Origin: Candidatus Zixiibacteriota bacterium
GTDB taxonomy: Bacteria; SM23-81
DNA length: 33,141 nt
Direction: 5' to 3'
Assembly (NCBI GenBank): GCA_030628225.1
Contig: DAOVRJ010000002.1
Location: forward strand, 1-33,141
The position numbers and the translations under genes were made by a program. Positions 7,755-15,886 of this stretch are shown piece after piece (the first letter of the stretch is position 1; each line of letters begins with the position of its first letter). A model generated the notes under the pieces. It did not search any database and was not told the DNA's origin. It was given only the letters and a program-made list of their open reading frames with translations.

Positions 7755-8853
7755 CACTCACCTCCCCCACCACCTGGCCAAACAGGGCCTCCACCTGACC
7801 CAACATTCTCTGCAGATCGAATAGCTTCTGTACTCTGCGGCGTCCCGCCTCTCCCATCTGGCGGACTCGCCGGGGATGACGCGATAGCTCCAGGATGGCC
7901 TCGCGCAGGGCGCTTACGTCCCCGGGCGGCACTAGCAAACCCGTATGACCGTCCTCTACCACCTCGGGAATACTGCTGACCTTGCTGGCCACAACGGGCT
8001 TGCCCTGGGACATAGCCTCGGCCAGCACATAGCCGAAGCCCTCGTTTTTAGATGGAAGCACCAGAAAATCCATGCTGCTCATCAGCCTCGCGATGTCGTT
8101 CCGAAACCCGACGAAGCGGACGTTCTCGGCAATGCCTAACCGACGGGCCGATTCCTCTAAGTTCCCCCGGAGCTCTCCCTCTCCTACCACCAGAAGCGCC
8201 AGGCGGGGAAACTCCACCTTTACCTCCGGCAGCGCTCGAAACAATGTCTCGTGACCCTTACGTTCCTTCAGCAAACCTATAATTGCCAGGACCGGCCAGG
8301 CACCCTTCAGACCAAATTCCCCCAGAACCTCCCCTCGCTTTCCCGCTCCCCCCTCCGGGGAAGTTGGAATTCCGTTGTAGATCAGCCGCAGTTTTCTTGA
8401 GCATATCCAGGGGTTTTTCTGAAGCAACGTGTTCCGCGTAGCCCGTGAATTTACGATTATCAGGCGCACCAGGTGACGATTGACCAGGCGAAAACGCAGC
8501 TTGTTGGGAAAGGGCATATCGCTGCCTCGCCTGCGGATCAAGGGGACTCCGGCCAGCTTGGCGGCCAGACCGGCCAGACGAACCTCCTTGTCCATGTTGG
8601 CGCAGACCATCTGGATCCGGCGGCGGCGGATCAGCCAGTAAAGACGGGCCATCACCAGAGGATCGAAATCCCCCCTGAGCCTCAACGTGAACGGGATGAT
8701 ACCACACTCCCGGGCCCGCGCTGCCAGACGGCTGGCCGGCTGGCAGACCAGGGTAACCTGATGCTCCCGGTGGATCAGTCCGCGGGCCACCGATAACATC
8801 CAAGCCTCTCCCCCTCCCCAGTATTTGACAGAGCTGATCAGCAAAATTCGCAG
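7738..8853 (-). CDS. GT4 family glycosyltransferase, apparent CTG start
   Basis: A 371-aa GT-B enzyme. Visible motifs are ISSVKYWGGGEAWMLSVARG near the N-terminus, AIIGLLKERKGHETLFRAL, VRFVGFRNDI and the signature LPSKNEGFGYVLAEAMSQGK then PVVAS and IPEVVEDGHTGLLVPPGD. An ATG exists at 8958, but it would overlap the preceding gene by 86 bases and add 35 residues unlike the family (GLWKLCSGGIWPSDVCGW). GGAGGT (8861-8866) is exactly 7 bases before CTG 8853, which gives the family-like N-terminus LRILLISS and a 19-base gap to the upstream stop. I therefore start there. It is the last gene of the envelope-glycan operon and converges with the plus-strand GT2 gene, sharing 17 bases. Substrate is unknown. 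Confidence 0.85.
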   Translation of the reverse strand: MRILLISSVKYWGGGEAWMLSVARGLIHREHQVTLVCQPASRLAARARECGIIPFTLRLRGDFDPLVMARLYWLIRRRRIQMVCANMDKEVRLAGLAAKLAGVPLIRRRGSDMPFPNKLRFRLVNRHLVRLIIVNSRATRNTLLQKNPWICSRKLRLIYNGIPTSPEGGAGKRGEVLGEFGLKGAWPVLAIIGLLKERKGHETLFRALPEVKVEFPRLALLVVGEGELRGNLEESARRLGIAENVRFVGFRNDIARLMSSMDFLVLPSKNEGFGYVLAEAMSQGKPVVASKVSSIPEVVEDGHTGLLVPPGDVSALREAILELSRHPRRVRQMGEAGRRRVQKLFDLQRMLGQVEALFGQVVGEVSVSGDF

Positions 8854-8860
8854 CGAATCT

Positions 8861-8866
8861 ACCTCC
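8861..8866 (-). promoter_or_regulatory. Shine-Dalgarno that decides a CTG start
   Basis: GGAGGT on the minus strand, 7 bases ahead of CTG 8851-8853. The nearest in-frame standard starts are TTG 8844 (16 bases away) and ATG 8958 (upstream of the site), so neither is served by it. Confidence 0.6.
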
Positions 8867-8872
8867 GCCCGC

Positions 8873-10009
8873 TCAGGAGCACTCTTTTTCCATCCGCAGA
8901 CATCGCTCGGCCATATGCCGCCACTGCAGAGTTTCCACAACCCTTTTTCTCCCGCCATGTCCTAATCTACTGGCGTAGGATTCGTCCGCCAGAATCCGCA
9001 CCAGAGTGCTGGCGATCTGGTCCTGGTCTTCCGGATCAACCAGCAGTCCCGTCTGCTCATTCAAGATGGCGTCAGGAATCCCTCCTGATCTACCTCCAAC
9101 CACGGGCAGTCAGCAGGCACCTGCCTCCAGGAAGGTAATTCCAAAACCCTCTACATCCCCTTCCTTCCCGATCTCACGGCTGGCCATGATGTAGACGTCG
9201 GCCAGGTTGTAGTGATCCACCAGCTGATCTCCGGGCACATAACCCGTGAAAATAACCCTGTTCTGCATCCCCAACGACCGGGCCAGAACCCGGAGACGAG
9301 GTTCCTCAGGCCCCTGACCGGCCACCAAGTAGACAGCGGTGGGGATTTTCTGGATTACCCGGGGAAGGGCCCTGATCACCTGATCCTGGCCCTTGCGGGC
9401 TACCATACGGGCCAGGGTGAAAATCACCTTTTTGCCCTGCAGCCCATATCGCCTCATCAAGGAGGATGATCTTAACCGGGGACGAAAAACTTCTGCATCG
9501 ACCCCATTTGGAACCACGGCCACTTTTTCCCGGGGAACTCCCAGCCGGATCAAAATCTGGCGAGTATATTGGCTCACTGCCAGACCGCGGTGAGCACAGC
9601 AGAAAGCCCGGCGTATCAGCCGCTGGCGCGAGCGCCTCTTCTCCTTGAGAATTTCCCGCCCATGGGCGCCTATAATCACCTTCAATCCCAGAAGGGAAGA
9701 TAGCAAAGCCGGTACCAAGCCGACCTTCCAGTGGGTGGCATAGACGATAGGCCTAGTGCCCTGGGTCAGGAGAAATTTGGCCAGATAATAGGCCACGTAG
9801 ATGTCACGGTAGCTGTTCCAATCACGACCGCCCATGCGCCAGATGGTAAATGGCTGCTGACGGTCAAATTTCCTGTTTTGCGGCGTAGCTCTGCGGGCTA
9901 AGACCGTGATGGGTCCACCCAGCTGATGCAGGTTCCTGGCCAGCTGGAAAGCCCAGGTCTGCAGTCCGCCCTCCTTGGGGGGAAAATCTTCAGTGATCAG
10001 CAGTCTCAT
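8873..10009 (-). pseudogene. GT4 family glycosyltransferase interrupted by an in-frame TGA
   Basis: One continuous frame of about 378 codons encodes a GT4 enzyme: RLLITEDFPPKEGGLQTWAF, FTLARMVARKGQDQVIRAL, VIFTGYVPGDQLVDHYN, EGFGITFLEAGAC, then TGA (9110-9112), then LPVVGGRSGGIPDAI and GLLVDPEDQDQ. Relatives read EAGAC-G-(L/K)-PVVGGRSGG, so the stop stands where GGA (Gly) is expected, a single G-to-T change. The frame is not shifted and the 75 residues after the stop remain family-like. Without them the donor-binding half is incomplete. The ATG at 10009 overlaps the upstream GT9 stop (ATGA). The TGA is followed by C, a leaky context in E. coli, so read-through is conceivable. A nonsense mutation, polymorphism or sequencing error are the alternatives. 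Recoding of all TGA is unlikely because several genes here end properly in TGA. Confidence 0.75.
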
Positions 10010-11106
10010 GCGCCCACCGAATCCTCCGCCAATGCCAGCAAAAGACCCCGAAAAGCGGCCAGGACGTCATCCACGGACACGTCGCCTTCCGGGCGATAGA
10101 CAATTTTATTCCGCGGCCCCTGCGCTCCGTACCGTTGATAATTAGGCACTAGAAAGATAGCGATGGTCGGGGTGCCCACGGCCATGGCCAGGTGCATGGG
10201 CCCCGTGTCGCCGGAAATAAGAAGATCGCAGCTTTGCAGATGGCTGGCCAGATCGCGGACTCCCAGAGGCGGGGCAATGAACAGGCCCTCCAGAGATCTC
10301 CCTTCAAATTGGCGAATCGCCTGACGCTCCCCCGGTCCCCAGAACAGAACGACCTTGGCGTCGTAGTCCTGAATGAGCCGTTGGGCCAGCCGGGCGAAAC
10401 ACACCACAGGCCACCGTTTCTGGCCACGTCCCCCTATATGCATACCTACCACCCGATCGCCTTCCAACAGACCCCAATCCCTTTGACGCCGGACAGCTCT
10501 CTGCCTCTCCTCTGTCGAAATACAGACCTTGACCCGGCTCCTGTGGATCTGGCCGAAGCAAAAACGGAGCAGGTCCAGGTGATAATCGATCTCAGATTTT
10601 TCCTCTTTGCCTCGCGGAACCAGCAGATTCAGGAAAAGATGGCTTTCGCCCCTAAGGTATCCCAGGCGCAGCGGGGCTCTGCTGAGATAGGTCAGCAGGG
10701 CGTTATTCAAAGAGAGGCCATCAACGGGACCGCAGTCGATGGCCAGGTCAAAGGCTTTCCTGCTCATCTTTCTGAGAAAAATGGCAAATCGCCAAGGATG
10801 ACGGATGAACTGCCGTTTGTCAAAGGAGATGATCTCATCTACATTGGGGTTGCCGCGAAGCACATCGGCGAAACGGCTGCTGACCAAAGCGGATATGCGG
10901 GCGCGGGGCAAAATTCTCCGCAGGGCCTCTAAAAAGGGAGTGGTCAGGATCACGTTCCCCAAGCGTTCATCCTGGCGAACCACCAGAACTCGTTTTAGCT
11001 GGCGTCCCGCCAGAGCCTCCCGGTCCAAAGGGCTGCCACCCAAAAGAGGACGGAGAAGAGCCAGGGCAATTTTCTTGCCCCTTTTTTCCAGAGATTTCAG
11101 CCTCAT
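10006..11106 (-). CDS. GT9 family glycosyltransferase (heptosyltransferase-like)
   Basis: A 366-aa GT-B protein of the ADP-heptose:LPS heptosyltransferase family. The N-domain starts RVLVVRQDERLGNVILTT (about 39-56), followed by PFLEALRRILPRARISALVS. The C-domain has GMHIGGRGQKRWPV and the family signature SGDTGPMHLAMAVGTPTIAI. Members add heptose or related sugars to the LPS core at the cytoplasmic face of the inner membrane. The ATG at 11106 overlaps the msbA-like stop (ATGA), and its own TGA overlaps the next start, so translation is probably coupled along the operon. The sugar actually used is not certain. Confidence 0.9.
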   Translation of the reverse strand: MRLKSLEKRGKKIALALLRPLLGGSPLDREALAGRQLKRVLVVRQDERLGNVILTTPFLEALRRILPRARISALVSSRFADVLRGNPNVDEIISFDKRQFIRHPWRFAIFLRKMSRKAFDLAIDCGPVDGLSLNNALLTYLSRAPLRLGYLRGESHLFLNLLVPRGKEEKSEIDYHLDLLRFCFGQIHRSRVKVCISTEERQRAVRRQRDWGLLEGDRVVGMHIGGRGQKRWPVVCFARLAQRLIQDYDAKVVLFWGPGERQAIRQFEGRSLEGLFIAPPLGVRDLASHLQSCDLLISGDTGPMHLAMAVGTPTIAIFLVPNYQRYGAQGPRNKIVYRPEGDVSVDDVLAAFRGLLLALAEDSVGA

Positions 11107-12989
11107 GGGCTTGATTCCAAAGACATCTGTTGAAACTGCAGCTTGTAAAGCTTCTTATAGACGCCCTCTTGGCGAATGAGATCTTCATGGCTGCCCTCTT
11201 GGACAACGGTTCCTTTCTCTAAAACTACGATGCGGTCGGCGTTTTGAACCGTGGACAGCCGATGGGCGATAACCAAAGTGGTGCGATCCTTCATCAGCCT
11301 CTCCAGTGCTTGCTGAACCGAAATCTCCGACTCGCTGTCCAGGGCGGAGGTGGCCTCGTCCAAAATGAGAATTTTCGGGTCTTTGAGCAGGGCCCGGGCA
11401 ATGGCGATCCTCTGGCGCTGACCGCCAGAGAGTTTGGCACCCCTGTCCCCGATAAACGTCTCATATCCCTCACTCAGCCCCAGGATGAACTCGTCAGCGT
11501 TGGCCGCCCCGGCCGCCTCCTCCACCAGCTTCCGGGTGACCCTCTCTGAGCCATAAGCGATATTATTGAAAATAGTGTCGTTGAACAGGATGGTTTCCTG
11601 GGTGACAATGCCCAGCAACCCGCGCAGGGAGGAGATAGTAATATGGCGAAGGTCCACGCCGTCCAACTCCACGGCTCCCTCTTGAGGATCATAGAACCGG
11701 GGCAGAAGATCGGCCAGGGTCGATTTGCCCACGCCGCTGGCCCCCACCAGAGCCACTATCTCACCCTGATGGATCTCCACATCGATGTGATCCAGAACCC
11801 GTCCTCCCGTGTCATACTGAAAAACCACATCCCGAAAACGGATGGAATCCCGAAAGTCCATCACGTCCACGGCAGCTGAGGATTCCTGAATTCTGGGCAC
11901 GGTGTCCAGCACGGCAAAGATGCGCTGGGCAGCCGCCAAACCCTGCTGAATCTGGTTGTGGACCTTGGCCAGGCTTTTTATGGGTTGCATCAGCAAAAAG
12001 ATGGCGAAGACATAGGTCATGAAGTCCTCCGGCGCCATCATCTCTCCTCGCAGCACCTGCCGTCCTCCATACCACAGCACCACCACCCCGGCAGCAGTGC
12101 CCAGAAACTCGTTTACCGGGCCTGCCAGAGTTCGCACCCGCACCATCTTCAGCATAGTTCTGAAGTAACGCCCGGTCTCGCTTGTGAATTTGCTAATCTC
12201 CACCTTTTCCATCCCAAAGGCCTTGACCACCCGGATTCCGGAGAAGGTCTCCTGAAGTATGGAGGTAATATTGCCTATTTTCTCCAGGGATCGAACACTG
12301 TATTTGCGCAATTTTCGGCCAATCTTGGATATGACCAATAGGCTAAAGGGCAAAACGGCCAGCACAACCAGGGTCAATTTCCAGTTTATCAGAATCACGA
12401 TGGTCAAATACACCAGGATCAACAGCGGATCCCGGATCAAGGTGGAGAAACTCACATTGATGGTATCTTGGAGGGCCACCGTGTCGTTGGTTACCCGGGA
12501 GATGAGCTGTCCGGTTCTTCTGCCGTGGAAGTAATGCAGGGAGAGGGACTGGAGATGTCGAAACAGGGCATCTCGAACGTCTTTAACGATCCCCTGTTTG
12601 AGGAAGGCCATGAAGTAGGCCTGGAGATAGAAAAACAGGTTTTTCAGGAAGATGATCAGCAGGATGGCAAAACACAGCCGCTTCAATGAGTCCAGCTTGC
12701 TTTCACCGATCAGCAAGGAATAGGTTCTGGCCTTGAACAGATCCTTCAGCCTGGCCAGCCCGGGGGTCTGACCGGAAAGGCCCTCGATGGTCGATTCCGG
12801 GGAGCTCTCATCGACCCCCTCGTTCGTGGCTGTCACCACATCTGAGGTAAAGACGGTCTTCATCAGCGGCGTAAGCAGCCACACAGTGGCTCCGCTAAAG
12901 ACGGTGAACAGAATGGTACAGATGACAGCGACACTCAGATGCTTCCAGTAGGGCCTGATATAAGCCGCCACGCGCAGAAAGAGGCTCAT
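11103..12989 (-). CDS. msbA: MsbA-like ABC exporter (lipid A / glycolipid flippase)
   Basis: A 628-aa half-transporter with a six-helix membrane domain followed by an ATPase domain. ATPase motifs: Walker A GASGVGKST (416-424), Q-loop VTQE (about 464), signature LSGGQ (520-524), Walker B ILILDE (540-545) and H-loop His576 in IAHRLS. MsbA-type proteins flip lipid A-core or other glycolipids across the inner membrane. The start is ATG 12989: GAGGTG precedes it by 5 bases and it overlaps the upstream TGA; an upstream in-frame codon at 13031 would add 14 residues inside the preceding gene. An unusually long polar stretch of about 45 residues (roughly 50-95) separates the first two membrane helices, presumably in the periplasm. 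The company of glycosyltransferases supports a glycolipid substrate rather than a drug or peptide. Confidence 0.9.
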   Translation of the reverse strand: MSLFLRVAAYIRPYWKHLSVAVICTILFTVFSGATVWLLTPLMKTVFTSDVVTATNEGVDESSPESTIEGLSGQTPGLARLKDLFKARTYSLLIGESKLDSLKRLCFAILLIIFLKNLFFYLQAYFMAFLKQGIVKDVRDALFRHLQSLSLHYFHGRRTGQLISRVTNDTVALQDTINVSFSTLIRDPLLILVYLTIVILINWKLTLVVLAVLPFSLLVISKIGRKLRKYSVRSLEKIGNITSILQETFSGIRVVKAFGMEKVEISKFTSETGRYFRTMLKMVRVRTLAGPVNEFLGTAAGVVVLWYGGRQVLRGEMMAPEDFMTYVFAIFLLMQPIKSLAKVHNQIQQGLAAAQRIFAVLDTVPRIQESSAAVDVMDFRDSIRFRDVVFQYDTGGRVLDHIDVEIHQGEIVALVGASGVGKSTLADLLPRFYDPQEGAVELDGVDLRHITISSLRGLLGIVTQETILFNDTIFNNIAYGSERVTRKLVEEAAGAANADEFILGLSEGYETFIGDRGAKLSGGQRQRIAIARALLKDPKILILDEATSALDSESEISVQQALERLMKDRTTLVIAHRLSTVQNADRIVVLEKGTVVQEGSHEDLIRQEGVYKKLYKLQFQQMSLESSP

Positions 12990-13768
12990 CTGGGCACCTC
13001 TTCCCAATGCGGTTTGAATTCCAGCTCCCACAGCTTGGCGTACTTGGTAAAGACGTAGCCGGCGGAGAGTACGGAGAGAATCAAACCCTGCAGACCATCT
13101 AAAAAACCGGCCCTGACAAAGTACATCTTCAGAAAAATGGCCACGGGCCTGAGGATGAGGTCGCCAGGTCTGGCCCGTCGCCCCACCTGATAGAGATCTT
13201 GGGCTGCTAACGATGTGTAGCGGTGGAATTTATCGAAGTAATGAGCCAGATCTCGATCAGTATAGTGCAGGAGATCGTGCTTCAGAACCCCTGTGGACCC
13301 CTGAACGAGCACCCCTTCATGGACCCTTTTTTCCTGGAACCGTCCGGCATCCCGGCGAAAGAGCCTCAGAACGTGCCCCGGATACCAGCCACAATGTCGG
13401 ATCCATCTGCCCAGAAACCAGGCTCGGCGAGGCACGCAGAAACCCACCTTGTCACCGGCCTCCTCGATGGCCTGCCGGATCTCCCGGGCCAGCTCCGGGG
13501 TTACTCGCTCGTCGGCATCGATGGACAATACCCACTCTTCGGCAGCCCTGTCCAAGGCGGCATTTTTCATCTTCCCGAAGCCCAACCACTGGATCTGGTC
13601 ACACTTTTCGGTGAAATGCCGGCAGATGGAAACCGTCCTGTCCCGGCTGTAAGAATCCACGACTACGATCTCATCAGCCCACTGAACGCTGCGGAGGCAA
13701 GCTTCGATGTTAGCCTCCTCGTTGTGCGTGATCAGAATCACCGAGAGCCCTGGCATCGGCCTTCCCAT
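12986..13768 (-). CDS. GT2 glycosyltransferase, WaaE-like (LPS core)
   Basis: A 260-aa family 2 glycosyltransferase. The nucleotide-binding strand LSVILITHNEEANIEACL is followed by DEIVVVDSYSRDRT and the metal site VLSIDADERVTPEL, the pattern of WaaE/KdtX-like enzymes that add glucose to the LPS inner core. The C-terminus has a hydrophobic segment typical of membrane-associated members (LILRPVAIFLKMYFVRAGF). It is the first gene of the envelope-glycan operon behind a strong promoter. Two starts are possible, ATG 13768 and ATG 13756 (MPGLSVIL); neither has a good ribosome binding site. Its TGA overlaps the msbA-like start. Confidence 0.87.
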   Translation of the reverse strand: MGRPMPGLSVILITHNEEANIEACLRSVQWADEIVVVDSYSRDRTVSICRHFTEKCDQIQWLGFGKMKNAALDRAAEEWVLSIDADERVTPELAREIRQAIEEAGDKVGFCVPRRAWFLGRWIRHCGWYPGHVLRLFRRDAGRFQEKRVHEGVLVQGSTGVLKHDLLHYTDRDLAHYFDKFHRYTSLAAQDLYQVGRRARPGDLILRPVAIFLKMYFVRAGFLDGLQGLILSVLSAGYVFTKYAKLWELEFKPHWEEVPR

Positions 13769-13824
13769 GGGACGAAAATGCGCCTTAAAAAAACAAAAAA
13801 CTTGCCGTTTTTCGAGTTTCTCCT

Positions 13825-13853
13825 AAATTAACACATTCCGGCAACGATGTCAA
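13825..13853 (-). promoter_or_regulatory. Promoter of the envelope-glycan operon
   Basis: TTGACA (13848-13853), 17-bp spacer, TAATTT (13825-13830). Transcription would begin near 13818 and give a leader of about 50 bases. It lies just inside the 3' end gap of the lipoprotein gene. Confidence 0.75.
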
Positions 13854-13855
13854 CT

Positions 13856-14653
13856 CTATTCAAAGGGCAGACGTATACGCTCCACCGAGGTGGGAATATC
13901 CAACCAGAATTGCTGATCACTAATCAGCGGGTTCACCTCCTGGCGGGTGAAGATCACTTTCAGCTCTTCTGCCCTGGCGGGAAAGACTAAACTGATCTCG
14001 CCGGGCCGTACGATCCCATCCATCACCCGGTGGTCCCGAAAAGTCTTGCTCAAAAAGGCCTGATTCCGGGCATCGAAATAGACCACTTCCAGGACTCTCA
14101 AACCGTCTTCAGCAACCTGGACCTCTTTATGTCCCCCATCACACAGAAAGCTCAGGGTATACCCAGCGTCCGTCTTCCGATAGTCCAGAAGGTGGGAAAC
14201 TGGCGGCAGCCTGACCGCACCGACCATGGCCGTCATCAGATCCGTAAGACTCATGTTTATACCCAGTACCTGATCTATCTCCTGGTGAGTAAACTGGCCC
14301 TCATAGAGGCGATTTGCCAGGGGCATATAGATGCTGACCTCTTTCTGGCGAATGGTCATCACGGCTGCGGTCATGCCGAACAAAGCGCTGAATGTGACCC
14401 TGTAACGGCCCTGCTCGGCGAAGAGCACCGTGACCTTGGCCAAACGGCTCTGCGGAATATGGGGTGAGAAAAGGCGGGCTTCTGCCCGCAGGCTGTGGAG
14501 ACAACTGGCATTTTTATTGATTCTCTCCACGATATCCTCTGGTCCGCGCACAGGTCCGAGACCCAGGTCAAGGGCAGGGTGCTGAGCACACTTCCAGCAG
14601 AAAAACAGCAAAAACAAAACCATAAGAAAGCTTTTCGTTTCGGTCCTCATCAT
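13856..14653 (-). CDS. LolB/DUF4292-like outer-membrane lipoprotein candidate
   Basis: A 265-aa secreted protein. The start ATG 14653 (followed by a second ATG) has GGAGAT 3-5 bases upstream; it opens MMRTETKSFLMVLFLLFF, a signal peptide, then CWKC-AQHP, where one of the cysteines could be lipidated although the lipobox is not canonical. The mature part (EDIVERINKNASCLHSLRAE, RYRVTFSALFGMTAAVMTI, then a run of beta-type segments) resembles the LolA/LolB-fold DUF4292 family, which binds lipoproteins or lipid moieties. A frame extension to 14749 crosses the upstream terminator and is unlikely to be used. It lies between a TPR gene and the glycan operon, which suits an envelope-assembly function. 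Family assignment is by overall pattern only. Confidence 0.65.
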   Translation of the reverse strand: MMRTETKSFLMVLFLLFFCWKCAQHPALDLGLGPVRGPEDIVERINKNASCLHSLRAEARLFSPHIPQSRLAKVTVLFAEQGRYRVTFSALFGMTAAVMTIRQKEVSIYMPLANRLYEGQFTHQEIDQVLGINMSLTDLMTAMVGAVRLPPVSHLLDYRKTDAGYTLSFLCDGGHKEVQVAEDGLRVLEVVYFDARNQAFLSKTFRDHRVMDGIVRPGEISLVFPARAEELKVIFTRQEVNPLISDQQFWLDIPTSVERIRLPFE

Positions 14654-14689
14654 GGCATCTCCATCATGTCGACTCGTCTTTCCCTTAAC

Positions 14690-14729
14690 AAAAAACCGCA
14701 GAAACAGATGAACATGTCCTGCGGCTTTT
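14690..14729 (-). terminator. Rho-independent terminator of the TPR gene
   Basis: The minus-strand arms CCGCAG (14719-14724) and CTGCGG (14696-14701) extend with one G-T and four A-T pairs to about 11 bp around a 17-base loop, followed by a T6 run (14690-14695). It lies 47 bases after the TPR stop. Confidence 0.8.
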
Positions 14730-14775
14730 GACTGTTCTGTTGTCCTCAATATCCGTGAGGATCTCGAAGAAGGCG

Positions 14776-15756
14776 CTATTCCTCCTCCGCGGACTTCTTC
14801 AGCTCATCGACCTTATAAGTGGCGTATTGGGACCATTTGCTATCTTTTGAGGCACCAGTGTAGGCCTCGATGGCATTCTGAACCTGGCCGAACCCCTCAT
14901 AGGCCTCACCCAACGCCATCAGAGCTTTAGCGTCACCAGGCCTCATCTCTAAATACTCTTTGGCCGCGGAAACAGCATCGGTGTATCGACCTACGGCGTT
15001 GTACACCACGGCCAGACGATAGCGACTATCCGTGGCCAGCTTGGAACTCGAGCCAACGACCAGTTGATATGCCCCGATGGCTCTCTGATACTGCCCATCA
15101 TCCTTGTACACCAGACCCAGCCTATAGTACGCTTGCATGTAGGTGCTATCTATGGCAACAGCTTGATTGTACGCCTTGATGGCAGAGACTAGCTGCTTCT
15201 GCTTTCTAAAAACCTCACCGATATAGTAGAACGCCTCGCCATACTCGGGATCGACAGCCACGGCCATCTGCAATACCTCCAGGGCCTGGTCTAGCTTTTT
15301 TTGAATGAGATACAGCCGTCCCAGGGAATAATAGGCCATGGAGTATTTGCCGCCGATCTCAGGGCCGAAGTTGGTAATGGTGAGAAACTGGTTGATAGCC
15401 TTATCGTACTCCTTCTGCGTCCAGTAAGCCTTACCTAAATCCCAGTAAGCCTCAATATATTGGGGGTTTATTTCAATTACCTTACTCAGATACTCGATGG
15501 ACTCCTCCAGCTGACCCTGCAATCGCAAGGCTAATCCCAGACCGTATATAATCTTCACATCATCAGGATCCAGCTCCAGGGCCATCTTGAATTCAGCCAC
15601 CGCTTTGTCATAATCTCCAGCTCTGGTAAACTCGACGCCGGCGTTGTAGTGCTTGATGGCCTCGGGGTTCTGCTCCTGCTCATCGGCGACAGCACAAACG
15701 CTGAGCAAAATACTCAACCCAAAGAGCACAAATACGTTGCGAACTGTTTTTCTCAC
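14776..15756 (-). CDS. Secreted TPR-repeat protein
   Basis: A 326-aa protein: a signal peptide (hydrophobic FVLFGLSILLSVC, likely cleavage AVA/DE near residue 24) followed by about eight consecutive 34-residue tetratricopeptide repeats from about residue 34 to the end (for example AIKHYNAGVEFTRAGDYDKA and AFYYIGEVFRKQKQLVSAIK). TPR arrays are protein-interaction scaffolds; this one would act in the periplasm or at the outer membrane. The start is a GTG (15754-15756) with purine-rich GGGAAG upstream; a nearby ATG at 15775 is out of frame. A strong promoter and its own terminator make it a single-gene transcript. No specific partner can be inferred. Confidence 0.85.
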   Translation of the reverse strand: MRKTVRNVFVLFGLSILLSVCAVADEQEQNPEAIKHYNAGVEFTRAGDYDKAVAEFKMALELDPDDVKIIYGLGLALRLQGQLEESIEYLSKVIEINPQYIEAYWDLGKAYWTQKEYDKAINQFLTITNFGPEIGGKYSMAYYSLGRLYLIQKKLDQALEVLQMAVAVDPEYGEAFYYIGEVFRKQKQLVSAIKAYNQAVAIDSTYMQAYYRLGLVYKDDGQYQRAIGAYQLVVGSSSKLATDSRYRLAVVYNAVGRYTDAVSAAKEYLEMRPGDAKALMALGEAYEGFGQVQNAIEAYTGASKDSKWSQYATYKVDELKKSAEEE

Positions 15757-15806
15757 TCTTTTCTTCCCTTCCCATGGGTGAATATGACTTTATTAACCTT
15801 TTTGAT

Positions 15807-15835
15807 ATTATAACCCGCCTTATTCATGAAGTCAA
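15807..15835 (-). promoter_or_regulatory. Strong promoter of the TPR gene
   Basis: TTGACT (15830-15835), 17-bp spacer and a perfect TATAAT (15807-15812). Expected start near 15800, with a leader of about 44 bases. Confidence 0.85.
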
Positions 15836-15886
15836 GAGAAAAGTTCCCGGCAGCGGTGCGGGCTCCCGTGAATCAATGCTCTGCGC

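Noticed and set aside
8854-8958. ATG 8958 as the start of the GT4 gene
   Set aside because: It adds 35 residues unlike the family and overlaps the conserved end of the preceding gene by 86 bases.
9110-9112. Genome-wide recoding of TGA as glycine, which would repair the GT4 gene
   Set aside because: Many genes here (GH57, rel, MsbA-like, GT9, M23) end in TGA exactly where homologues end or where ATGA overlaps occur, so TGA is a working stop.
9090-9112. Selenocysteine at the same TGA
   Set aside because: The position is a structural glycine in GT4 enzymes, not a redox cysteine, and I see no obvious SECIS-like hairpin right after it.
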